This document shows, one piece after another, positions 8,484-14,267 of a stretch of 14,267 nt of DNA. This DNA is from Planctomycetota bacterium. GTDB lineage: Bacteria > Planctomycetota > UBA11346. The stretch spans positions 1 to 14,267 of the forward strand of contig JAHEDF010000040.1 in the NCBI GenBank assembly GCA_024641365.1, in the 5' to 3' direction. The position numbers were made by a program, and so were the translations under genes. Within the stretch, counting starts at the first letter, position 1, and each line of letters begins with the position of its first letter. Below the pieces are notes generated by a model. It ran no database searches. It was given only the letters and a program-made list of their open reading frames with translations, and was not told the origin of the DNA.

Positions 8484-10000
8484 TGCAACGCAATTCACAT
8501 TATTTGGATAAAAGTCCTTTTGATGTTCTCGTCATCGGAGGGGGAATTTATGGTGCATGGGTGGCCTATGATGCAGCGCTACGTGGATTACGAGTAGCCA
8601 TTGTTGAGCGACATGATTGGGCATCTGGTACGTCTAGCGCATCTTCAAAATTAATTCACGGTGGTTTGCGCTATTTAGAATATGGACATGTCAGTCTAGT
8701 GCAAAAAACCTTACAAGAACGTTCGCGCTTATTACGTTTAGCGCCACATCGTGTTTGGCCCTTACGATTTGTTTTACCGCTTACCGACGATGGTCGTGCT
8801 AATAGGTTTTCCCTTACTGTCGGGCTCGGCATTTACGACTTTATGGCAGGAAGAAAGGCTGGTGTTCCAGGGCATCAATTTGTTATGCGTGATACGTTGT
8901 TATCCCACATGCCGTGGATCGCAGCGCCAGACATTACCGGCGGATTTTTCTATAGTGATGCTGGAACCGATGATGCGCGGCTGACTTTAGAGTTAATTGC
9001 TGGTGCAATAGATGCGGGTGCCGTTGCAGTTAATTATGCGACTGTCACAGATATTATGCGCGATCCAGGGGGAAAGGTTACAGGTGGCCTCGTGCATGAC
9101 CTCATTCATGACCACCAGTACGAAGTGCGCGCTCGCGTAACGGTAGTAACTGCCGGACCATGGTGTAGCCAGGTTGTTGGAAATTTACCAAGCCCAATTC
9201 GTTTTAGTAAAGGCGTCCATTTAGTAATGCCACCTATTCGCGGCGCCGCTCACCATGCCGCATTACTTACCGCACCACAAGATCGACGAGTATTTTTTCT
9301 TATTCCTTGGTATGGAGCTACATTATTAGGAACGACTGATGATGATTATAAAGGCTCATTAGATGATGTCACCGTTACAGACGCAGATAAATCATATTTA
9401 TTAACGGCTGTCCAGCAGCGATGTCCACAATTACAATGGACACATACACACATGCGCGCGGCATTTGCTGGGGTGCGCACCTTAGTCGGTCCGGCGCATG
9501 GTTTTATTGGTTCGGTGAGTCGCGAGTGGTCCTTAATGGAAATGGATAGTCATTTATTGGTATCCGTAGGGGGAAAATTAACCTCCGCACGAATCGAAGC
9601 AGCCACGACCGTGGATCGTTGTCTGCACGTTTTGGGTCGCCCGCACATATCGAGTTTAACCCATCGTCGCCGCTTGCCGTGGGCCCCAATCGGGTCATGG
9701 AGTAAATTTTTTAAGCAGGAAACACAACACTTGGTTAACTTAGGGGTTGATGTGATAACCGCTATGACAGCCGTGCGTCGTTACGGTACGCGCGTTCATT
9801 TACTTGCGAAACAAGTGCAAAATAATACACAATTACGAAAAAGAATTGACGATCGTTATCCATTTTGCACTGGCGAAATACCAATTGCAATTGATCAAGA
9901 AATGGCTCAACACAACCAGGATATTTTCCGCCGCCGTATTCCTTTGTTAGCTTTGGGCGGCAGTCCAACCGCTGTAAAAGACATGTCATTGGTGCAATAA
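8483..10000 (+). CDS. glpD: Aerobic FAD-dependent glycerol-3-phosphate dehydrogenase
   Basis: Membrane-associated flavoenzyme oxidising glycerol-3-phosphate to dihydroxyacetone phosphate and passing electrons to quinone. From the ATG at 8483 it has 505 aa (E. coli GlpD 501). The N-terminal dinucleotide fold VLVIGGGIYGAWVAYDAALRG (16-36) matches GlpD signature 1. GTSSASSKLIHGGLRYLE (49-66), the FAGVR block near 328-332, and GGKLTSAR (363-370) follow. In the last, S-A replaces the usual T-Y of GGKLTTYR, with Lys and Arg kept. A C-terminal helical domain ends with HNQDIFRRR. The frame is also open from a GTG at 8453 inside the GDPD gene, but the ATG overlapping the GDPD stop as TAATG is the likelier start. 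There is no strong Shine-Dalgarno, so translation probably depends on coupling. No glycerol kinase or GlpF lies in view. Confidence 0.93.
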   Translation: MQRNSHYLDKSPFDVLVIGGGIYGAWVAYDAALRGLRVAIVERHDWASGTSSASSKLIHGGLRYLEYGHVSLVQKTLQERSRLLRLAPHRVWPLRFVLPLTDDGRANRFSLTVGLGIYDFMAGRKAGVPGHQFVMRDTLLSHMPWIAAPDITGGFFYSDAGTDDARLTLELIAGAIDAGAVAVNYATVTDIMRDPGGKVTGGLVHDLIHDHQYEVRARVTVVTAGPWCSQVVGNLPSPIRFSKGVHLVMPPIRGAAHHAALLTAPQDRRVFFLIPWYGATLLGTTDDDYKGSLDDVTVTDADKSYLLTAVQQRCPQLQWTHTHMRAAFAGVRTLVGPAHGFIGSVSREWSLMEMDSHLLVSVGGKLTSARIEAATTVDRCLHVLGRPHISSLTHRRRLPWAPIGSWSKFFKQETQHLVNLGVDVITAMTAVRRYGTRVHLLAKQVQNNTQLRKRIDDRYPFCTGEIPIAIDQEMAQHNQDIFRRRIPLLALGGSPTAVKDMSLVQ

Positions 10001-10027
10001 AAAACCCTGCGTATAAAACGCAGGGTT
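9997..10027 (-). terminator. Intrinsic terminator of the Pho/HEAT operon, between convergent genes
   Basis: A perfect 10-bp inverted repeat, AACCCTGCGT (10003-10012) and ACGCAGGGTT (10018-10027), with a 5-nt loop. Read on the minus strand it is followed by TTTTTTATT, a classic rho-independent terminator for the gene ending at 10052. On the plus strand the stem is followed only by TT then GGAAATTG, so it may stop glpD transcription less efficiently. It begins 2 bp after the glpD stop. Confidence 0.85.
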
Positions 10028-10051
10028 GGAAATTGTATAGCTAACAAGGGC

Positions 10052-10930
10052 TTATCGGTTCAAATCTTTGGCGTTTTGATTCCACCAAGCAAATCCCTTT
10101 TCAATAGCCTCTTGTCGAGCTAATGGATTTGCGCGTGAACTAAAACCAAAATCTTGTTGGGTCATTAAGCGTAAAGAACGCGCGATGTGATCGCCAGCAA
10201 CATTCGCTTCCATGGCCATTAACATATGTGGGATAGCAGGTGTATAATTAATTTTAACTAACGCTTCAGCGGCATAACGACGTACGCCTGCATTCGCGTC
10301 GGTTAACGCATTTGCTAAAGCAGGTCCGTGTTCTCGATTACCAATTTGACCTAAAGCAATCGCGCACATACGGCGTACATGTGGATTTCCATCTAGAGCT
10401 AAATTATGAAGTAAAATGGGTGCAGCATCTTCAACTTGCATTAGTCCCAAATTAGCATCGCTGCTGCCGCGCAGTGCACCTTCGCTGTCGCCAGCATGGG
10501 TTAGGTAATCTGCTTTATTTATTTGTTTTGCGCGCGTTAAACCATTCATCGCATTCACACGCACTTTTGGATCTTCATGATTTAATAATTTGCGCAAGGC
10601 TGTCGATGCGATTGCAGTACCTGTATCCGTTAGTGCTGTAATGGCGGTAATAAGTTCAGCACTGCTCCGGTTAGAAGCTTGTAACCAGGGCAACAATTTT
10701 CCGGTGAGTTCTGGATCCTGTAAATATCCCATGCGACGAATGGCATCGATGCGTACGGCCTCATCTTCACTAGCCAATGCAGCAACTAAGGATTCGACAC
10801 GTCGTTGATAAAAAGAATTCGCCGCACGAGCAGCCGCTAAAACTTGATCATCGACTTCGCTAGCACTGCCACCTGACAGTGGCGCTAAAGCAAGGGCACA
10901 CGCTAATAGGACAGTGAGGATCTTTTGCAT
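10052..10930 (-). CDS. Exported HEAT-repeat protein of unknown role
   Basis: A 292-aa protein with a signal peptide: Lys3, a hydrophobic core at about 4-19, and a plausible signal peptidase I site after SAS (22-24). The mature part has repeating helical pairs typical of HEAT/PBS-lyase-type repeats: LASEDEAVRIDAIRRMGYL, LLNHEDPKVRVNAMNGL, ALDGNPHVRRMCAIALGQI and ALTDANAGVRRYAAEALVKI, spread over about residues 48-230. Such repeats form protein-binding scaffolds; no catalytic motif is seen. LLAC near residue 11 looks like a lipobox but comes too early and lacks a good -2 residue, so a periplasmic soluble protein is more likely. It follows phoR by 74 nt on the same strand, without a strong Shine-Dalgarno, and ends just before a terminator. 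It is probably the last gene of the Pho unit, but may have its own promoter. The link to phosphate sensing is context only. Confidence 0.85.
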   Translation of the reverse strand: MQKILTVLLACALALAPLSGGSASEVDDQVLAAARAANSFYQRRVESLVAALASEDEAVRIDAIRRMGYLQDPELTGKLLPWLQASNRSSAELITAITALTDTGTAIASTALRKLLNHEDPKVRVNAMNGLTRAKQINKADYLTHAGDSEGALRGSSDANLGLMQVEDAAPILLHNLALDGNPHVRRMCAIALGQIGNREHGPALANALTDANAGVRRYAAEALVKINYTPAIPHMLMAMEANVAGDHIARSLRLMTQQDFGFSSRANPLARQEAIEKGFAWWNQNAKDLNR

Positions 10931-10946
10931 GAGCGTACGCTAGGGA

Positions 10947-10961
10947 GCACCTCGTCGGTGC
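10947..10961. other. Short hairpin in the leader of the HEAT-repeat gene
   Basis: A 5-bp inverted repeat, GCACC (10947-10951) and GGTGC (10957-10961), with a 5-nt loop, 17 nt upstream of the HEAT gene ATG. Weak alone, but it sits beside the larger hairpin at 10967-10998 in the same 74-nt leader. Confidence 0.3.
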
Positions 10962-10966
10962 CTAAC

Positions 10967-10998
10967 TGACACAAGCGGTCCGCATTGACCGTGTGTCA
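10967..10998. other. Imperfect 12-bp hairpin between phoR and the HEAT-repeat gene
   Basis: Outer arms TGACACA (10967-10973) and TGTGTCA (10992-10998) and inner arms CGGTC (10976-10980) and GACCG (10987-10991) pair around a CGCATT loop, with a two-base AG bulge. No T-tract follows on either strand, so it is not a standard intrinsic terminator. It could be an RNA processing or stability element, or a dyad operator. The minus strand carries TTGACA (10999-10994), a perfect -35 match, but no convincing -10 lies 16-18 bp downstream. Confidence 0.5.
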
Positions 10999-11004
10999 AC
11001 CCGT

Positions 11005-12732
11005 CTAGGCGTCTTTAGGACCGTTTCGGACGATCTCACTACGTGGGTCTTTTAGCGGTAAAATGACGGTAAAAGCACTACCCGTGCTAGAACTGACTAA
11101 CGAAATCGTGCCACCAAGTGAATCGAGCAGTTGTTTAATAATAGCTAATCCCAGGCCGGTTCCACCGCTTTGTCGACTGCGATGGGAATCGACCCGATAG
11201 AAGCGTTCGAAAATATGTTGTTGATGTTCTAGCGGAATTCCGATTCCGCTATCTTGGACAATGATCTGACAATGATCTTGACCGCGTTTGGTTATGTCGA
11301 CAGCGACCGTTCCCTGCGGACGATTGTAGCGAATCGCATTTGAAATGAGATTTCCTAATAATTGCCGGACGAGTTCTTCATCGCATACCGTCGGCAGAGT
11401 TTGTTCACCTTGTAATGTAACTGTAACGCTATGATGGCGAGCTAATTCTATGTGCTCATCAATAATTGTTTTAGCAATGGTTGTCATATCACAGGCCGTC
11501 GGCCGGACTTCCCAAGCGCCTTGCTCTAAACGCGAAATGGTAAGCACATCTTTTACTAATTCAGCTAAGCGATCACTGTGTTTAGCAATACGTGTTATAA
11601 AATCTTTTGCCGTTCTTGGATCTTCTTCAAGCACACCATCTAGTAAGGTTTCGGTAAAACCAGCGATGGATGTTAATGGTGTTTTAAATTCATGACTAAC
11701 CGAACTAATAAAATCACGTCGCGCATTTTCCATATGTTTACGTTCGGTTTGATCATGTAATACAATAACGCGAATTTGATTAGTAACGGGAATAACCAGC
11801 GAACGTAGTTGGCGTCGTAGGTGTTCAAATTCTTGTGGTTTTTCTGGCTCCTGGACGGGTATATGTTGGTAATAGGTAGATCCAATAACATCAGCGCCAC
11901 TAGCAGCTAAATGCCTAAAAGCAGCGTTAGCATATAAAATGACATCCATAGAATCTATACAGGCAATGCCTTCGGTTAAGGCTCCCAGAGCACCATCTAG
12001 TAATGAACGTTGTTGGGCAATTTCTTGCTGGCTTTTTTGTAACTGCTCACCCATGGCATTTAATTCGTGCCCTAGATGAGCCATATTATCATGGCCTAAT
12101 AATCCTGCGCGACGTTCAAATTGTCCGTTAGCAAATGAGCGAGCCACAGACACCAATTCTTGAACACGTGTGCGGTCGCGCCATAGATGAAAGGCAAGCA
12201 CCGCTCCAGCACATAAAATAACAATAATGGCAGATATGGTCATCGGCCTTGCTAAACGTTGTTCTAAATTGAGTTCAATTGATAGAGGAGCAGCGATCCG
12301 TATTACAAGACCACTTGGTAAGGCTTTCGCTGCATAAAGAAGATCAATGCCAAGCGTATCACTGTATCGCCGACTTATCCCCGTGCCTGATTTACGTGCT
12401 TCAATAATTTCTGGACGGTTATTATGATTGTCCATATGTACTGCTGTACCTTGAGAATCATAGAGTGCTGTCCCATCTTTGCTTATTATTGTGATACGTC
12501 GTTGAGCTGGGAGCGCCATTGTCTCTAATTTTTTAAAATCATCTCTATCGGCAATTAATACAGCAACGACTTCCGCCTCAGCACGAATTTCTTCTAATAA
12601 ACTTTCGCTAACTACATCAGTAACAATTCTATATTGGTAGATTAAGGCAAGCCAAATAATAACGATTAATACTATTGCTGCAATTAACAGCCATCGTGCT
12701 CCATATATAACACTTTGCCAGGTTGAGACCAT
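11005..12732 (-). CDS. phoR: Phosphate-regulon sensor histidine kinase
   Basis: Membrane sensor kinase/phosphatase that phosphorylates the PhoB encoded just upstream. At 575 aa it is longer than E. coli PhoR (431). Domains in order: TM1 at about 14-32, extracytoplasmic domain at 35-163, TM2 at about 164-181, HAMP at about 183-235, a compact PAS domain at about 245-330, HisKA with the phosphorylated His347 in SSVSHEFKTPLTSIAGF, then HATPase_c with the N box (Asn461/Asn465 in NLISNAIRYN), DSGIGIP (494-500) and GGTGLGLA (523-530). The start has AGGAG at 12741-12745, 8 nt upstream, and lies 20 bp after the phoB stop. The extracytoplasmic domain is absent from E. coli PhoR and resembles the architecture of Gram-positive PhoR proteins. 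Assignment as PhoR rests on the phoU/phoB/pstB context plus the PAS-HisKA arrangement. Confidence 0.92.
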   Translation of the reverse strand: MVSTWQSVIYGARWLLIAAIVLIVIIWLALIYQYRIVTDVVSESLLEEIRAEAEVVAVLIADRDDFKKLETMALPAQRRITIISKDGTALYDSQGTAVHMDNHNNRPEIIEARKSGTGISRRYSDTLGIDLLYAAKALPSGLVIRIAAPLSIELNLEQRLARPMTISAIIVILCAGAVLAFHLWRDRTRVQELVSVARSFANGQFERRAGLLGHDNMAHLGHELNAMGEQLQKSQQEIAQQRSLLDGALGALTEGIACIDSMDVILYANAAFRHLAASGADVIGSTYYQHIPVQEPEKPQEFEHLRRQLRSLVIPVTNQIRVIVLHDQTERKHMENARRDFISSVSHEFKTPLTSIAGFTETLLDGVLEEDPRTAKDFITRIAKHSDRLAELVKDVLTISRLEQGAWEVRPTACDMTTIAKTIIDEHIELARHHSVTVTLQGEQTLPTVCDEELVRQLLGNLISNAIRYNRPQGTVAVDITKRGQDHCQIIVQDSGIGIPLEHQQHIFERFYRVDSHRSRQSGGTGLGLAIIKQLLDSLGGTISLVSSSTGSAFTVILPLKDPRSEIVRNGPKDA

Positions 12733-12752
12733 CTACACGGCTCCTGATGCAG

Positions 12753-13442
12753 CTATGCTATATCAGAAAAACGATAGCCAATACCACGCACCGTCTCAAC
12801 CATATGGTCATAAGGCTTAATTTTCGAGCGCAAATTACGCACATGGACGTCTAAAGTGCGGTCAGTGACTGTACTATCACCATTTGAGATACGGTCGAGT
12901 AAATCGTAGCGGCTATAAGCGATCCCTGGGTGAGAAGCCAAAAAATAAAGTAATTTAAATTCTGTGAGCGTCAGTGTTATTACTTCGTCTTCTATTGATA
13001 CACTGTGACGTACGGGATCGATGGTGAGGTCTTTGACCTGAATTCGTTTTTTGGCGGTTTGTAATTCATTATCTTGCGAACGAGCTAATCGAACTTTTAT
13101 GCGCGCTAACAATTCTTTTACACGAAAAGGTTTAATAACATAATCATCAGCACCTAGCCCAAGGCCTAACACGACATCGCTTTCCTCGCTTTTTGCTGTT
13201 ACCATAATAATTGGAATGGCAGCCAGATTTGCATCGGAACGCATAATGCGACAAACCTCTAGTCCATCTTTATCTGGCAACATTAAATCAAGGAGTACCA
13301 AATCATAAGCATTGCGTCGCATTTCATGAAGACCATCGCCACCGGAACTAGCAATCGTAACAGTATGACCTTCTCGCTGTAAATTAAATTGCAGCAGCGT
13401 TTGAATATCTGGTTCGTCTTCAATTACTAAAATGCGTGCCAT
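12753..13442 (-). CDS. phoB: Phosphate-regulon response regulator
   Basis: OmpR/PhoB-family transcription factor activated by PhoR under phosphate limitation. It has the usual length, 229 aa. The receiver domain (1-120) has the acidic pocket Glu8/Asp9, phospho-acceptor Asp52 in LLDLMLPDKDG, Thr82 in MVTAK and Lys104 in YVIKPF. The DNA-binding winged helix spans about 128-229, with LTLTEFKLLYFLASHPG and the recognition-helix region VTDRTLDVHVRNLRSKI, ending GIGYRF. It starts 6 bp after the phoU stop. The bases before the ATG (AATTAAAATCTC) hold no Shine-Dalgarno, so translation is probably coupled to phoU. Confidence 0.95.
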   Translation of the reverse strand: MARILVIEDEPDIQTLLQFNLQREGHTVTIASSGGDGLHEMRRNAYDLVLLDLMLPDKDGLEVCRIMRSDANLAAIPIIMVTAKSEESDVVLGLGLGADDYVIKPFRVKELLARIKVRLARSQDNELQTAKKRIQVKDLTIDPVRHSVSIEDEVITLTLTEFKLLYFLASHPGIAYSRYDLLDRISNGDSTVTDRTLDVHVRNLRSKIKPYDHMVETVRGIGYRFSDIA

Positions 13443-13448
13443 GAGATT

Positions 13449-14114
13449 TTAATTATCGTGTTGGTGACGAGCAATGGTGCCTTTGTGGATATAAACCGTT
13501 TCATCTGCAATAGAGACAGAAATATCTGCGATGTGCTCTAATAAAGAAGCAGCGCGTAATAAATGCGTGTACTCACGAATGCGGTCGCTGTCTGTTTTCA
13601 TTAATTCTTGAATATCAACATAGCATTCTTTAGTATATTGATCAGATAACTGCTCATCTTTAATAACGCCATCGGCAAGCGTTAAATTGCCAGTAATGAA
13701 TGCATCCATAGCGTGATGTTGCATAGCCAATACCAATCGGCCAAGCGGTTCAATTTGCTTAGGGTTAATGGCCCCTTTGTTACGAGCAATGTAGGAGGCA
13801 CGTTTTGCAAGACTTTCTGCTAGGTCACCAATTTGCTCCAGATCACTGGTTATACGCATGGCGGCTATGACCAAACGTAATTCACCTGCCATTGGTTGTT
13901 GAAGGGCAATGATTTGATGACAGCGATCTTCAATCGAATTTTCGAAGGCGTCTAATTGATCTTCTAAAACGCGACATTGCTCGCGAGCTTCGGTGGTTGG
14001 TGTAATAATGGCATCTACAGCAATTGATAAAGAGCGTTCAACCAAATTGCCCATGCTCACCAAAGAACGTTTGAGTTCAGCAAGCTCTAAATCAAAGTGT
14101 CGGACTAAATTCAT
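13449..14114 (-). CDS. phoU: Phosphate transport/signalling regulator PhoU
   Basis: Cytosolic helical adaptor that links the Pst transporter to PhoR and keeps the Pho response off when phosphate is plentiful. It is 221 aa, close to the usual 220-240, with two three-helix repeats. Each repeat keeps the E-x-x-x-D metal motif: SDLEQIGDLAESLAKRA (Glu93, Asp97) and LLEHIADISVSIADETVYI (Glu193, Asp197). The second copy has Ala-Asp-Ile where many PhoU proteins have Gly-Asp-His. The start at 14114 has GAGG at 14122-14125, 7 nt upstream, and lies 18 bp after the pstB stop. Gene order pstB-phoU-phoB-phoR implies one transcript carrying the transporter ATPase, adaptor, regulator and sensor. Confidence 0.95.
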   Translation of the reverse strand: MNLVRHFDLELAELKRSLVSMGNLVERSLSIAVDAIITPTTEAREQCRVLEDQLDAFENSIEDRCHQIIALQQPMAGELRLVIAAMRITSDLEQIGDLAESLAKRASYIARNKGAINPKQIEPLGRLVLAMQHHAMDAFITGNLTLADGVIKDEQLSDQYTKECYVDIQELMKTDSDRIREYTHLLRAASLLEHIADISVSIADETVYIHKGTIARHQHDN

Positions 14115-14132
14115 AATAAGACCTCGTATAAA

Positions 14133-14267
14133 TTAACCAAATCGTCCTGTGACATAATCTTCGGTTTGTTTTACTTTTGGATTAGTAAATATGGATGCCG
14201 TCGTATCATATTCGATTAATTTACCAAGATAAAAGAATGCTGTACGGTCACTACAACGACCGGCTTG
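14133..14267 (-). CDS. pstB: Phosphate ABC transporter ATP-binding protein PstB, C-terminal 44 codons
   Basis: The minus-strand frame from the right edge to the TAA at 14133-14135 reads [20 protein letters not shown] followed by [19 protein letters not shown] at the very end. This is the characteristic PstB C-terminus (compare the family ending TNP..KQTEDYITGRYG). PstB hydrolyses ATP to drive the PstCA phosphate channel. The Walker motifs lie beyond the window, so completeness cannot be judged. Confidence 0.92.
   Translation of the reverse strand, partial: QAGRCSDRTAFFYLGKLIEYDTTASIFTNPKVKQTEDYVTGRFG

Noticed and set aside
10898..10930. Lipoprotein signal (LLAC) at the HEAT protein N-terminus
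   Set aside because: The cysteine at residue 11 leaves too short a hydrophobic stretch and the -2 Leu is atypical; a signal peptidase I site after residue 24 fits better.
10952..10999. Sigma70 promoter for the HEAT gene using TTGACA at 10999-10994
   Set aside because: The -35 match is perfect but nothing like TATAAT lies 16-18 bp downstream on the minus strand, and the hexamer is explained by the hairpin arm.

Overview
The window is gene-dense bacterial chromosome, moderately AT-rich, with short or overlapping gene junctions and Shine-Dalgarno starts. It holds eleven protein genes, two of them cut by the window edges, plus one doubtful small ORF. The mix suggests a gammaproteobacterium: FadI/FadJ-type beta-oxidation enzymes, a PstB-PhoU-PhoB-PhoR cluster and an aerobic GlpD. 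A host-associated member such as a Legionellales/Coxiella-like lineage would fit, but that placement is inference. I see no mobile element, CRISPR array, rRNA or tRNA.

Region 1 (about 1-7157, minus strand) is a fatty-acid beta-oxidation operon. In transcription order it encodes an AMP-forming long-chain acyl-CoA synthetase, a FadI-type 3-ketoacyl-CoA thiolase, a FadJ-type trifunctional alpha subunit, and a long acyl-CoA dehydrogenase that runs off the left edge. Together these give activation, dehydrogenation, hydration, second oxidation and thiolysis. The thiolase and FadJ genes overlap by ATGA.

Region 2 (7158-7314) is a 157-bp divergent promoter region with weak sigma70-like elements and a possible 36-codon ORF.

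Region 3 (7315-10000, plus strand) is a tightly coupled three-gene operon: a hot-dog acyl-CoA thioesterase, a cytosolic glycerophosphodiester phosphodiesterase, and the FAD-dependent glycerol-3-phosphate dehydrogenase GlpD. Both internal junctions overlap (ATGA and TAATG). GDPD plus GlpD convert glycerophosphodiesters to glycerol-3-phosphate and then to dihydroxyacetone phosphate.

Region 4 (10003-14267, minus strand) is the phosphate-signalling cluster. In transcription order it reads pstB (last 44 codons), phoU, phoB, phoR, then an exported HEAT-repeat protein of unknown role. A strong hairpin with a T-tract at 9997-10027 ends this unit and separates it from the convergent glpD.

Read together, the locus could let a cell dismantle phospholipid: fatty acids go to beta-oxidation, the glycerol-phosphate backbone to glycolysis, and phosphate sensing lies alongside. 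No Pho box or FadR site was found to prove shared control. Most genes are well-known families. The least explained items are the HEAT-repeat protein, the structured leader before it, and the sensor domain of PhoR.
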